Assembly (NCBI RefSeq): GCF_009857885.1
Contig: NZ_WWER01000003.1
Span: 398,736 to 462,735, forward strand
Reading direction: 5' to 3'
Source: Pusillimonas sp. TS35
GTDB taxonomy: Bacteria; Pseudomonadota; Gammaproteobacteria; Burkholderiales; Burkholderiaceae_B
DNA: 64,000 nucleotides
Shown in pieces: positions 1 through 8,302 of this stretch; positions within the stretch are counted from its first letter, which is position 1, and each line of letters starts with the position of its first letter. The notes beneath the pieces are model-generated. The model ran no database searches and was not told the DNA's origin. It saw nothing but the letters and a program-made list of their open reading frames with translations. The position numbers and the translations under genes are program-made.

Positions 1-130
1 TCAGCCTGATTTCCGGCAGCGTGACCTGGTCACCAACCGTGACGGCGGCCCACGCCGGGGCCGTCACCAGGCTCACACCCAGCGCCAGCACCAGCGCAGG
101 AACGCTCGCCGACCAACCTGATTTCCACAT
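1..130 (-). CDS. TlpA/thioredoxin-like exported protein, N-terminal part only
   Basis: Only the first 43 codons are inside the window; the gene runs off the left edge. The start is the ATG at 130, 25 bases after the soxX stop. Residues 1 to about 29 form a signal peptide ending in an Ala-Trp-Ala cleavage site. The mature start, VTVGDQVTLPEIRL, has the pattern seen at the N-terminus of TlpA/AhpC-type redoxins. No CxxC motif is visible because it would lie outside the window. The position directly after soxX suits a SoxW/SoxS-like periplasmic thiol reductase that keeps the SoxYZ carrier cysteine active, but this is inference from context. Another exported protein of the sox cluster remains possible. 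Confidence 0.5.
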   Translation of the reverse strand, partial: MWKSGWSASVPALVLALGVSLVTAPAWAAVTVGDQVTLPEIRL

Positions 131-155
131 GCTCATATCGTGTCCGCGTGTCTGG

Positions 156-809
156 CTATTGCGTGCCGCCATCCTTGTTTACGGGTGAAGCCGGGTCGAA
201 CAGCAAGGCCATGACATCCTTGATCTGCGCCTCGGTGAGGATCCCCGCGGCGCCAAAACGCGGCATCGTCGAACAGGCCGCATAAGAATGCGAGTTGTAG
301 ATCTTGTTCCAGGTGTACTGCACGATTTCCTTGGAAGATCCGCGCAGCTTGCCATAGTGCAGCAGCGAGGGGCCAATGTTGCCGAAAGATATTTCGGCCT
401 TGGTCATTTGATGGCAGGCGTAGCAGTTGCCGCCATTGACGCCGCCCGGTTTGTCGCTGAACTGCAGCCCGCGCCCGTTCTGCGCAACCTTCTCGCCGGC
501 CTTCCAATCGCCCATATACTGGCCATCGGCAGGCTGTTTCACAGACGCGAGCGCTTCTTTCGTAATCTTCGCAGCCTCTTCCTTTGACAGCGCAGTGCGT
601 GTCATCTCCGCCTTCGAGCAGGCTTGCTGCATGGCCGACTGATCGAGCCTGTCCATGCCAGCAATGCCCTTGGGCTCAAACGATGCTTTGAGTACGGCCA
701 GCACATCTTCGCGCGAGGTTCCCGTCACCGGCTCATCGGCATGCGCGGCGGGTGCCAAGCACAGCGTCGCGGCCAACGCGGCACACGGCATGATGTTGAA
801 TTTATTCAT
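156..809 (-). CDS. soxX: SoxX, c-type cytochrome subunit of the SoxAX complex
   Basis: SoxX and SoxA together form the periplasmic cytochrome that oxidatively couples thiosulfate to the carrier protein SoxYZ. The 217-residue product starts with a signal peptide (residues 1-24, ending AHA). It has one heme c site, CYACH, at 129-133, and a likely axial Met at 182 in the sequence CSTMPRFG near the C-terminus, as in other SoxX proteins. The stretch from residue 30 to 110 is the N-terminal extension of the longer SoxX type. The gene lies 12 bases after soxA on the same strand, and the SoxA/SoxX adjacency strongly supports both calls. The identification is firm. Confidence 0.93.
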   Translation of the reverse strand: MNKFNIMPCAALAATLCLAPAAHADEPVTGTSREDVLAVLKASFEPKGIAGMDRLDQSAMQQACSKAEMTRTALSKEEAAKITKEALASVKQPADGQYMGDWKAGEKVAQNGRGLQFSDKPGGVNGGNCYACHQMTKAEISFGNIGPSLLHYGKLRGSSKEIVQYTWNKIYNSHSYAACSTMPRFGAAGILTEAQIKDVMALLFDPASPVNKDGGTQ

Positions 810-821
810 GAGTGCCCCCGC

Positions 822-1646
822 TTAACGTTTCAGACCGGGCGCATCCATATCGCCCCCGTTGGCATTAACCGCCAGAAACATCGACAGGTCGATGGACGCC
901 TGCGAACCGTACTTTAGAAACGGCATGCGCTGCTGGCGCACACAGTCATTCAGGCGCCACTGCATAGAGCGCAGCGCACCCTGGGAGACTCTGTACGCGG
1001 GCCATGATGTATACGCCTCGCGCGCCGGTTCCGCTTTGGTCAGGTTGGGCAGTTCCTGCAGGCGAATGCGCTGGCCATCCACGCTGTGGCAAGACGCGCA
1101 AGAGAAGTCATACGGCCCGCCCCGGAAATAGAAAATCTGCTTGCCGCGTTCGTAGGCCGCTTTCTCTTGCGGATGGTCCTGCGGCACGGCGAGCGGCGTA
1201 CCCCGCGACTGCCCGACCACATAACCTACCAGCGCCTCGAGGTCGGTCGCATAATCGCCACGGCCCGAGAATGGCTTCTTGATGAGATCCTTCTCGTTCA
1301 TGCCCTGCAGCGTGGTCATGCAATGCACCAGCCGCGTTTCGAGATCCATGACACGCCCCGCATCATCGAAATAACGCGGAAGATGGGCATAGGCATCCTT
1401 GATCACGCCCGGCCCCATCCCCAAGTCACATTGTTCGAGCGACACTTTCTTGGGCCCGCGCTTCTCGGCCCACAGTTCCTCGCCCGTCATCTCGATGAGT
1501 TCGGCGGGGTTGCCGCCTTCGCCCAGCATTTCACGGTATTCCGCAATACCATCAGCGGTGCTCTGCGGCGCGGCGGCGGCGGGAGCGGCAAGCCCCACAC
1601 CCGCGGCCAACGCCATCAATGCGGCGTTGCTCAGTTTCATGCGCAT
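822..1646 (-). CDS. soxA: SoxA, sulfur-oxidising c-type cytochrome (apparently mono-heme form)
   Basis: SoxA is the catalytic partner of SoxX and joins thiosulfate to the SoxY C-terminal cysteine. The product has 274 residues with a signal peptide over residues 1-26. Only one CxxCH is present (CASCH, 183-187). The first heme site of the di-heme SoxA type is absent; C73 and C109 are the only cysteines in that half and may form the disulfide known from mono-heme SoxA proteins. C235 in the motif LNDCVRQQRMP is the expected persulfidated heme-ligand cysteine. The gene lies between soxZ and soxX, in the usual soxYZAX order. Assignment is firm; the mono-heme reading rests on motif counting alone. 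Confidence 0.93.
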   Translation of the reverse strand: MRMKLSNAALMALAAGVGLAAPAAAAPQSTADGIAEYREMLGEGGNPAELIEMTGEELWAEKRGPKKVSLEQCDLGMGPGVIKDAYAHLPRYFDDAGRVMDLETRLVHCMTTLQGMNEKDLIKKPFSGRGDYATDLEALVGYVVGQSRGTPLAVPQDHPQEKAAYERGKQIFYFRGGPYDFSCASCHSVDGQRIRLQELPNLTKAEPAREAYTSWPAYRVSQGALRSMQWRLNDCVRQQRMPFLKYGSQASIDLSMFLAVNANGGDMDAPGLKR

Positions 1647-1716
1647 GTCTCCTACTCCCTGGTTTATGCCCCATTGCGCAGCTGCTTTTGTTTGTTGTCT
1701 ACGCGGGCAGGTTCAG

Positions 1717-2031
1717 CTAGCGGATCTCTGTCGAGTCTGTACGGCTCTCGCCCTTGTTGTCGCGCCAGGAGATCGCCACCTTGTCGCCCTTTTTGCCACC
1801 CTTGAACTTGAACGACAGAAAAGGGTCGCGCGAGACCGCTGGCCCCCACTGCGCCGACAGCACGGTCTTGTCATTGCACTTTGCTTCGACCAAGTCGATG
1901 AAGTGGGCGGGCACGAGATTGCCTTCGCTATCCTTGCGCTGCCCCGTTTCCATGATGTGGCTCATCAATGCTTTCACTTCCGTGACGCCGTCTTTTTCTA
2001 CCGCGCGTATGCGCATGGGTCTGGTTGCCAT
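1717..2031 (-). CDS. soxZ: SoxZ, sulfur-carrier complex subunit
   Basis: SoxZ is the small, cytoplasmically folded partner of SoxY; the SoxYZ heterodimer carries sulfur intermediates between the Sox enzymes in the periplasm. The 104-residue product has the usual SoxZ length, no signal peptide (it is exported bound to SoxY) and the typical start MATRPMRIRA, followed by an immunoglobulin-like beta fold with the segment PAHFIDLVEAKCND and the late WRDNKGESRTD strand. It sits between soxY and soxA on the same strand. The 49-base gap to soxY includes a short AT-rich run at 2051-2064. Nothing looks damaged. Confidence 0.94.
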   Translation of the reverse strand: MATRPMRIRAVEKDGVTEVKALMSHIMETGQRKDSEGNLVPAHFIDLVEAKCNDKTVLSAQWGPAVSRDPFLSFKFKGGKKGDKVAISWRDNKGESRTDSTEIR

Positions 2032-2080
2032 GATTGCTCCCCTATCCTCTGTATATATATAGATGCCTTTGGTGCGCCGC

Positions 2081-2548
2081 TCAGCCGCCGCAGCCGCCCA
2101 GCGTTACCTTGACTTCCTTGTGCACGGTATAAAACTTGCCGTCAGCCTTGACCAGCGCATAGATGTCGGACGTGCCGCCCATCTTGATGCGTGTCGCCAC
2201 CTCGGGCATCGTGTCCGCGGCAAGCTCAAAATGTGCGCTGAGCGCGTTCGGGTTTTTGGGCACCAGGATTGATATCTGGGAGGTGCCTGGCAGGTCGCTG
2301 ACCACGCTCACCGGCACCACCGCACCGTTCTCGGCGATATCGGGGGCCACAAGCTTGATCTTGTCGCTTTCGCCCGCCTGCCCGCCTCCGAACGCCTTCA
2401 CCACGTCGTCCACCTTGGTGGCGGCAAAGGCATCCTTGTTCCACTCTTGCTGTACGGCCCAGGCCTGTTCGGGGCGCAATATGCCGGCGGTCACCGCCAG
2501 GCCCAGAACGGTGCCCAGCTTGAGTATGTTTCTACGCTGCTTATTCAT
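2081..2548 (-). CDS. soxY: SoxY, sulfur-carrier protein
   Basis: SoxY carries the growing sulfur chain on a cysteine near its C-terminus. The 155-residue product ends in GGCGG, with C153 as the carrier cysteine; this ending is diagnostic. The N-terminus is a Tat-type signal with MNKQRRNILKLG before a hydrophobic stretch that ends near AWA (residue 31). The start at 2548 is chosen because AGGAGA lies seven bases upstream; longer upstream reading has no protein character. The gene lies about 95 bases after soxD and before soxZ. Co-export of SoxZ with SoxY through the Tat pathway is known for the family. Confidence 0.95.
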   Translation of the reverse strand: MNKQRRNILKLGTVLGLAVTAGILRPEQAWAVQQEWNKDAFAATKVDDVVKAFGGGQAGESDKIKLVAPDIAENGAVVPVSVVSDLPGTSQISILVPKNPNALSAHFELAADTMPEVATRIKMGGTSDIYALVKADGKFYTVHKEVKVTLGGCGG

Positions 2549-2643
2549 GCGGTGTCTCCTCTGATCCTTCACATGCTGTATAGATTCAATATCGGGCGCG
2601 ACGGCCCGCGGTTTTCCCGTGCGCCAGTCGCACATGCCTGTTC

Positions 2644-3825
2644 TTATTGCGCCGGTGCGGCGAGTATCCAGTCGACCATCTCTCTGGCCTTGTCGGCCGG
2701 CAGCGTCGGATGCGGGGGCATAGGCACGGCACCCCATACTCCCGAACCGCCCTTCAACACTTTTTCAGCCAGCTTCGGCGCGGCGTCGTCCTGGCCCTTG
2801 TACTTGCCGGCGATATCGGCAAAAGACGGCCCCAGAATCTTCTTGTCCTTGGCGTGGCAGGCCATACAGCCATTCTCCGTCAACAGAGCCAAGTCGCCGC
2901 CCGCGGCATCACCAGGCTGAGCGTCTTTCGCGCCGGCGGACGTCGGCGGCTGCGCCGCAGCCAGCGTGCCGCGCGCATGTTCACGCACCTGCTCCACATT
3001 CTGGTCCGACGTACCCGCCAGTGCGGGCGCGAGAGTGTTCACACCGCGAACCGGGCCCACGATACGCATCTGGGCCGCCAGGTTGCCGTGTGCGTCGCGC
3101 GCAACATCAGGCAGCGTCGAAGATGGCACCGTGCTCGCAGCGCAATCTTTCATACAGGCCGTATTCGCAGTGTCAGGCTTGCCATCAGCTGTCCACAGGC
3201 CTTCCCAGAACTGCATGCCATTACGGTTGGGCATGCTTTCCTGCACCTTGGCCATGTTCTGGTCGCTCAGCGTGAAATCTGACGGCACGATCTCGGCCAG
3301 GTTGAGTAGATAGGCCAGCACGGCATAGACCTCGTCCGGCTTGAGCGACTTGGGGTTGTCCCAGGGCATGGCCCGATGGATGTAATCCCACAGCGTGGAG
3401 ACGGTCGACACTTTCATGAACGTGGTGCGCGAAGGGTGGCCGCCACCCTTCAGCGCTGCCACATTGCCGGTCTCGATGTCCTGGGGCGTAGTGCCACCCA
3501 CCAGTGGGGTGAACACGGAATTGCTTTCACCGAAAGAGCCATGGCAGGCCGCGCAGGACGCATCCCAGATATCGGCCCCCTGATCGACCGTACCGCTGCC
3601 ACGCGGCAGACCTTTGAAGTCAGGGCGCACGTCAATGTCCCAGGCCTTGATTTCCGCCTCGGTGGCGGGCCGGCCGATATTGAACGCTGCAGTGACCGCG
3701 GCGTCCGCATTAGGGGTGCCTGCATCGGGGACGCCCGCATTTGCGGCATGCGCAAGCGACGCAGGAACGCCGAGCGCCGAGCTCAGCACGCAGGTAAGCA
3801 ACGCGCGATTAGTCCATCTGAACAT
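2644..3825 (-). CDS. soxD: SoxD, di-heme cytochrome subunit of sulfur dehydrogenase
   Basis: SoxD accepts electrons from the molybdenum subunit SoxC during six-electron oxidation of the carrier-bound sulfane sulfur. The product is 393 residues with a signal peptide over 1-28. Two heme c sites are present, CAACH at 91-95 and CMACH at 320-324, with a likely axial Met in VPMPPH near 369, matching the two-domain SoxD architecture. The ATG at 3825 follows a GGGGAGGT ribosome site and overlaps the end of soxC by 17 bases, so the two genes are translationally coupled. Presence of SoxCD predicts complete oxidation of thiosulfate to sulfate without sulfur globules (known Sox biochemistry). Confidence 0.94.
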   Translation of the reverse strand: MFRWTNRALLTCVLSSALGVPASLAHAANAGVPDAGTPNADAAVTAAFNIGRPATEAEIKAWDIDVRPDFKGLPRGSGTVDQGADIWDASCAACHGSFGESNSVFTPLVGGTTPQDIETGNVAALKGGGHPSRTTFMKVSTVSTLWDYIHRAMPWDNPKSLKPDEVYAVLAYLLNLAEIVPSDFTLSDQNMAKVQESMPNRNGMQFWEGLWTADGKPDTANTACMKDCAASTVPSSTLPDVARDAHGNLAAQMRIVGPVRGVNTLAPALAGTSDQNVEQVREHARGTLAAAQPPTSAGAKDAQPGDAAGGDLALLTENGCMACHAKDKKILGPSFADIAGKYKGQDDAAPKLAEKVLKGGSGVWGAVPMPPHPTLPADKAREMVDWILAAPAQ

Positions 3826-5176
3826 TGAAGACCTCCCCGCTCTGCGCGACTTGCCACGACTGGATCGCATTGTTGTGATACGTGGAGCGCGTTCCCCGCA
3901 CCTCGCGCAACTGCCGGTAGCGCGGCTGGACAAAGCCCGTGCTGTCAATGGCCCGGCTTTGCAGGATGGCTGGCCCGCCATCCCATACCCAATCAATATT
4001 GAAGCGTGTCAGGCATTTATCCAGGACAGGCGTCTCAAGGCGCGCAGTTTTCCATGTCTTGCCACCGTCGAAGGAAACATCCACCTGCTTGATCTTGCCC
4101 CGCCCAGACCAGGCCAGCCCGCTGACGTTGTAGTAGCCCTTGCCCATGAGTGCCTGGCCGCCCGACGGAGACGTGATGACAGACTTGCACTCCTGTATGG
4201 AGGTGTATTGCCTATGCATGCCGTCGGGCATCAGATCAGCGTAATGCGAGGTCTCATCCTTGGTATTCCAGGGCTTGTCGCCGACTTCGATGCGGCGCAG
4301 CCACTTGACCCATGAGACGCCCTGCACGCCAGGCACGACGAGGCGCAGCGGATAACCGTTTTCGGGCCGCAGCATCTCGCCATTCATGCCCCACGCCACC
4401 ATGGCGTCATCCAGCGCGGCGTCCATCGAAATGGTGCGTGTCATGCTGGAGCCGTCGTTGCCCTCGGCAAGCACAAATCGTGCGTTCTTCAGGTCAGCGC
4501 CGCAATCGTCAAGCAGCACCTTGAGTGGCACGCCTGTGTACTCGCAACAGGACAGCATGCCGTGCGTGTACTGCACCGTGGGCACTGCGGCATTGCCCCA
4601 TTCCATGCCGGTATTGGCGCCGCATTCGATGAAGTGGATGCGCGATACCGACGGCAGGCGCATCAGATCGTCCATGGTATAGACCTTGGCCTGTTTCACC
4701 ATGCCGTTGACCATTAACCTGTGCTGCTCAGGGTCCACATCCACCCAGCCCTGATGATGGCGCTCGAAGTGCAGGCCCGAGGGCGTGATGATGCCAAAGA
4801 AACCCTGCAGCGGCGCAAATGCCACCGATGCCTGGGGCGTCTGGGTAAGCCCCGGCGATTGCCTGCGCTGCAGGTTGGCCTCAAAGGGCGAAGGCCGGCC
4901 GTAGGGGTGGAAGGCCACTGGGTTGCCAAGCTTGGTACTCCAGGGGCGCGGCTCCAGAATCATGGGATCGCCGGCCGCAGCACCCGCAGCTTGCGCAAGC
5001 GCGGGTGTCGTCGCGGCCGCGGCGGCCGCAAGAAAGCTGCGCCGTAGAAAATCTCGGCGAACATCGTCCACACCTTTGGCGTTGATTTCAGTAGCCAGGC
5101 TGTCGGGAACGAAATTCTCCGGCGCCTTTCTGAGGCGGCCAATAGGAACTGGCCGCTTGTCTCCTCTCCGATTCAC
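3809..5176 (-). CDS. soxC: SoxC, molybdopterin subunit of sulfur dehydrogenase
   Basis: SoxC belongs to the sulfite oxidase family and with SoxD oxidises the SoxY-bound sulfane sulfur. The 455-residue product has a twin-arginine signal (RRSFLAA at 45-51), as needed for a protein exported with its cofactor. The molybdenum-ligating cysteine is expected at C185 in HFIECGANTGMEW. The C-terminal third is the dimerisation domain (SFDGGKTW). The start used here is the GTG at 5176; a purine-rich GAGAGGAGA run lies just inside this start, so a start a few codons further in cannot be excluded, but no in-frame ATG is available before the Tat signal. soxD overlaps its 3' end. Confidence 0.93.
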   Translation of the reverse strand: MNRRGDKRPVPIGRLRKAPENFVPDSLATEINAKGVDDVRRDFLRRSFLAAAAAATTPALAQAAGAAAGDPMILEPRPWSTKLGNPVAFHPYGRPSPFEANLQRRQSPGLTQTPQASVAFAPLQGFFGIITPSGLHFERHHQGWVDVDPEQHRLMVNGMVKQAKVYTMDDLMRLPSVSRIHFIECGANTGMEWGNAAVPTVQYTHGMLSCCEYTGVPLKVLLDDCGADLKNARFVLAEGNDGSSMTRTISMDAALDDAMVAWGMNGEMLRPENGYPLRLVVPGVQGVSWVKWLRRIEVGDKPWNTKDETSHYADLMPDGMHRQYTSIQECKSVITSPSGGQALMGKGYYNVSGLAWSGRGKIKQVDVSFDGGKTWKTARLETPVLDKCLTRFNIDWVWDGGPAILQSRAIDSTGFVQPRYRQLREVRGTRSTYHNNAIQSWQVAQSGEVFNVQMD

Positions 5177-5441
5177 TCGATGCTCCCGGATGAGTTGTCA
5201 ACTGCTTTATTAATATATGCACATAACTTTTAGATATAAACAAGGGATATCCCTGCATATCCGGCATGGAAACTTTTGCAGTATCAAATTTCCAATGCCT
5301 ATAAAGTTTATGCATTAAAGATTAAGTAGGCATTAAGTGACTTGGGGAGTCATCCAAGGCTGCGCCGCCGAAGCGGACGACGTCGCATCGCCCCGGCGGC
5401 GCGCAGGCCGCCCCCGGTTTGCGGGAAGGCTGCGGACGCAC
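5177..5441. promoter_or_regulatory. Sox promoter region with palindrome and ATTAAGT repeats
   Basis: This 265-base AT-rich spacer separates the SoxF-like gene from soxC, both read leftwards, and probably holds the main soxCDYZAX promoter. It contains a perfect 12-base palindrome AGGGATATCCCT at 5243-5254, with related half-sites ATGC/GGATAT beside it. Further upstream of soxC it has a direct repeat ATTAAGT at 5321-5327 and 5332-5338, eleven bases apart, plus a weaker copy at 5313-5320. These are plausible operator elements for a sox regulator, but no regulator gene is present nearby and I do not recognise a published consensus. The part from about 5340 to 5441 is GC-rich and shows nothing. 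Confidence 0.4.
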
Positions 5442-6755
5442 TTATGTCAGCATGTCGTCCCAGATGGCATGCGCCCAATCGAAGGCTTGCTCACCTTCCC
5501 GAGCCGAAGGCGCCGGCGAAACGCTGCCCGCGCCCGGCACGGGCAGCATGGTGCGCTGTTCGGCGCTGTAGCGGTGCATACTCGCGACATGCATGGCCTG
5601 CCGCGCATCCACGAAGCTGTAGCAAGTGCTGTCATAGCCGGGATCGTCATTGACCTTGCCGCCCAGCAGCAGGGCGGCGACGGCGGCCGCGCACGTCTTG
5701 CCATGTTGCCAAGCCATATGGCCGGCCTTGGGCATGACCGGCGCGATCTGTATGGCATCGCCCAGCACATGAATGCGCGGCTCGACGATGGATGAAAACG
5801 TCAGGAAATCCACCTCGCACCAGCGCTCATTGGCGGTGGCCAACCCCGCCTGCACAGCGATGTCGCCCGCACGCATAGGCGGCAGCACATTGACCACATC
5901 GCCTTGCTCTTCTTCGCCCAATTCAAAGATCACTGTACGCGTGTTCGCATCCACGTCCACAGCCTTGAAGGCGGGAAAGTATTCAATCATGCCTGCATAG
6001 CGATCATCCCATGCCGCCCGGAACTGCGCGGCCTCGGCGGTGAGGTCTGCGTTCGCATCGAATATATGGACTTTGGCGCGCGGCTTGTGCTGCTTGAAAT
6101 AGGACGCCACGAGGCATGCGCGCTCATACGGGGCGGGTGGGCAACGGTAAGGGGCCTCTGGGATGGCAATGATGAAGCGGCCGCCGTCGGGCATCGCCTC
6201 GAGCTGATCGCGCAGCAGCTGCGTCTGCGGCCCTGCCTGCCAAGCGTGCGGCATGGCGCGGCGGGCCGCGTCGGACGCAAGGCCGGGTATGTCTTCCAAC
6301 ATGAAACCGATGCCGGGGGCCAGTATCAGCCTGTCCCATTGCATGGCGTCGCCCTGCGCCAGCAACAAGCGGCGTCTGTCGGCATCGACACCCACAGCGC
6401 GGTCACGCACGTGCCTGACGTCGTGTCGGGCCAGGCCATCATAGCCGCGCGAGATATCCGCCATTGCCAGGCGGCCTTCAAGCACCAGATTGGACATCGG
6501 GCAGGAAACGAACGCTGCGGCCGGCTCGACCAGTGTTACCCGCAGCTTGCCCTTGCTGAGCAAGCGCAGGTATTTCGCGGCCGTGGCACCGCCGAAACCG
6601 CCGCCCACAACCACAACATGCGGCTGTGCCGCTGTACGCGCGCCCGAGATCATGGGCATGGCCAGCGCCGCGGTGCCGGTGGCTGCCTTCAGAAACGAAC
6701 GGCGCTTCATGCCCGCGCACGGCTCTCCCGCCGCCTCGTTGAACGCCATCGACAT
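5442..6755 (-). CDS. SoxF/FccB-like flavoprotein (sulfide dehydrogenase flavin subunit)
   Basis: The 437-residue product matches the flavoprotein subunit of flavocytochrome c sulfide dehydrogenase, which oxidises sulfide in the periplasm and passes electrons to a cytochrome c. It has a Tat signal (KRRSFLKA, 18-25), an FAD-binding GGGFGG at 51-56, and three cysteines in the contexts SCPMSN, YRCPPAP and TCYSF, typical of the family's redox-active and substrate-channel cysteines. The start at 6755 is preceded by AAGGAGGAG; the next ATG is two codons on. The usual cytochrome partner (SoxE/FccA) is not adjacent and not in the window. It heads the sox array but is separated from soxC by a likely second promoter. 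Confidence 0.85.
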   Translation of the reverse strand: MSMAFNEAAGEPCAGMKRRSFLKAATGTAALAMPMISGARTAAQPHVVVVGGGFGGATAAKYLRLLSKGKLRVTLVEPAAAFVSCPMSNLVLEGRLAMADISRGYDGLARHDVRHVRDRAVGVDADRRRLLLAQGDAMQWDRLILAPGIGFMLEDIPGLASDAARRAMPHAWQAGPQTQLLRDQLEAMPDGGRFIIAIPEAPYRCPPAPYERACLVASYFKQHKPRAKVHIFDANADLTAEAAQFRAAWDDRYAGMIEYFPAFKAVDVDANTRTVIFELGEEEQGDVVNVLPPMRAGDIAVQAGLATANERWCEVDFLTFSSIVEPRIHVLGDAIQIAPVMPKAGHMAWQHGKTCAAAVAALLLGGKVNDDPGYDSTCYSFVDARQAMHVASMHRYSAEQRTMLPVPGAGSVSPAPSAREGEQAFDWAHAIWDDMLT

Positions 6756-6920
6756 TGCGCTCCTCCTTGAGTTTGCCGTGGTGTATGCCAAGGGCATAGC
6801 CGCGCCCGGTATTGAATCGCCTTGTGCGCATGGTTTGGGCTCTCGGCACAGCGACATGATGGGAACAAGCAGCGCGGATTGCAAGCCAAGTGTGGAATGA
6901 GGATCTGTCTGCCCAATCCC

Positions 6921-6935
6921 ATACCTTAAAAGTAT
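6921..6935. promoter_or_regulatory. CatR/BenM-type operator upstream of catB
   Basis: The 15-base sequence ATACCTTAAAAGTAT fits ATAC-N7-GTAT exactly, the known recognition sequence of the LysR-type activators BenM and CatM. Two more bases on each side extend the dyad (CC...GG, 6919-6937). Its centre (6928) lies about 64 bases before the transcription start predicted from the catB promoter, the usual place for a LysR activation site. The matching regulator gene is at 10724. Confidence 0.75.
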
Positions 6936-6956
6936 GGTTCGTGACCAAATCCATAT

Positions 6957-6985
6957 TAGACCCTGTGCGACGTCGTACCTATACT
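6957..6985 (+). promoter_or_regulatory. Predicted catB promoter
   Basis: A TAGACC box at 6957-6962 is followed after 17 bases by TATACT at 6980-6985, giving a sigma-70-like promoter with a predicted start near 6992 and a leader of about 50 bases to catB. The weak -35 box is what one expects of a LysR-activated promoter. An imperfect ATAC half-site at 6981 overlaps the -10 region and could be a secondary binding site. Confidence 0.5.
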
Positions 6986-7041
6986 CCGACTCTACAACAG
7001 ACATATACCGGAGCCCGCGCAGCATCCCGCACAGAAGCATT

Positions 7042-8160
7042 ATGAAAGCCACCATCATCAGCGTCAGCACACATATACTCGACATCCCCACCATCAGGCC
7101 GCACAAACTCTCGGTTGCAACGATGGAGCACCAAAGCATGGTGCTCGTGCGCATCAAAAACTCCGACGGCCTGGAAGGCATCGGCGAGGCCACGACAATA
7201 GGCGGGCTGAACTATGGTGCGGAAAGCCCTGAAAGCATCAAGGCGAACATCGATACCTACTTCGCCCCTGTGCTGGTGGGGAGCCCGTCCTACAACCCGG
7301 CCGCCCTGCGCAACCGGCTCGACAAGGTGGTCAAGGCCAACCACTTTGCCAAGAGCGCTGTGGAAACTGCACTCTATGACCTGCTCGGCAAGCGGCTGGG
7401 CGTGCCCGTCAGCACCTTGCTGGGCGGTGCCGTCCATGAAAAACTCGACGTGGCCTGGACGCTGGCCAGCGGCGACACGCAGCGGGACATTGCCGAAGCC
7501 CGGCAGTTACTTGAGCGCCGACGCCATACGATCTTCAAGTTGAAGATCGGCCTGCGGCCGCTGCGTGAGGATATCGAGCATTGCGCCGCCATCAAGGCTG
7601 CGTTGGGTGACGATGTCAGTGTCCGTGTCGATGTGAACCAGGGATGGACCGAAACGCAGGCCCAACAGGCACTGCGGCCAATGGCCAACGCAGGCATCGA
7701 CCTCATCGAGCAACCGATTGCTGAAAAAAACCTCAACGGCATGCGGCGCCTGACGGCGCTGGGGATACTGCCCATCATGGCCGACGAGGCCTTGAAGGGC
7801 CCCGAAGACGGCTTGACGCTGGCCACAGGCGAGTGCGCCAATGTCTATGCCATCAAGATCGAACAGGCCGGCGGTTTGCGCGCCGCACAGAAGCTGATTG
7901 GCATTGCGCAGGCGGCGGGCATCACGCTGTATGGGGGCACCATGCTCGAAGGGCCGATTTCCACCATCGCCTCCGCGCACGTATTTGCTACAGTGAACAG
8001 CTTCGAATGGGGCACAGAACTCTTCGGGCCGCTGCTCATGAAAGACAGCATCCTCACCGAACCGCTGGACTACAGCGAGTTCACGCTTACGCTGCCGCGA
8101 AACCCCGGCTTGGGCATCGCACTGGACGAAGACAAGGTAAAGCACTACCTGCGCGGCTGA
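7042..8160 (+). CDS. catB: Muconate cycloisomerase
   Basis: CatB converts cis,cis-muconate to muconolactone in the catechol branch of the beta-ketoadipate pathway, in the cytoplasm. The 372-residue product is an enolase-superfamily enzyme of normal length. The visible active-site residues are the KxK pair K166/K168 (FKLKIG), metal ligands D197 (VDVNQGW), E223 (IEQPI) and D248 (ADEAL), and K272 (KIEQAGG). The ATG at 7042 is used because homology begins there (MKATIISV); a longer frame upstream overlaps the promoter. catB is transcribed away from the sox genes and towards catD, with a terminator between them. The operator at 6921 predicts muconate-dependent activation by the LysR protein at 10724. 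Specificity for chloromuconate cannot be excluded. Confidence 0.9.
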   Translation: MKATIISVSTHILDIPTIRPHKLSVATMEHQSMVLVRIKNSDGLEGIGEATTIGGLNYGAESPESIKANIDTYFAPVLVGSPSYNPAALRNRLDKVVKANHFAKSAVETALYDLLGKRLGVPVSTLLGGAVHEKLDVAWTLASGDTQRDIAEARQLLERRRHTIFKLKIGLRPLREDIEHCAAIKAALGDDVSVRVDVNQGWTETQAQQALRPMANAGIDLIEQPIAEKNLNGMRRLTALGILPIMADEALKGPEDGLTLATGECANVYAIKIEQAGGLRAAQKLIGIAQAAGITLYGGTMLEGPISTIASAHVFATVNSFEWGTELFGPLLMKDSILTEPLDYSEFTLTLPRNPGLGIALDEDKVKHYLRG

Positions 8161-8200
8161 TCCCGCAGGCGCCTGCACAGGCGCCTCCTATCCTCCAAAT

Positions 8201-8232
8201 AAAAAAACGCCTTCTTCAGCATGAAGAAGGCG
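8201..8232 (-). terminator. Rho-independent terminator of the catCD transcript
   Basis: A perfect 10-base stem, CGCCTTCTTC (8208-8217) and GAAGAAGGCG (8223-8232), encloses a 5-base loop. On the minus strand it is followed by seven Ts (8207-8201). It lies between the convergent catB and catD genes and fits as terminator of the bug-catC-catD message. Confidence 0.85.
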
Positions 8233-8302
8233 CTCCTTTCGCTTCAACGCACTGTGCGGAACCGGACACCGTTCGGGTTCGGTCGCGCATATAAGCGCCC
8301 GA

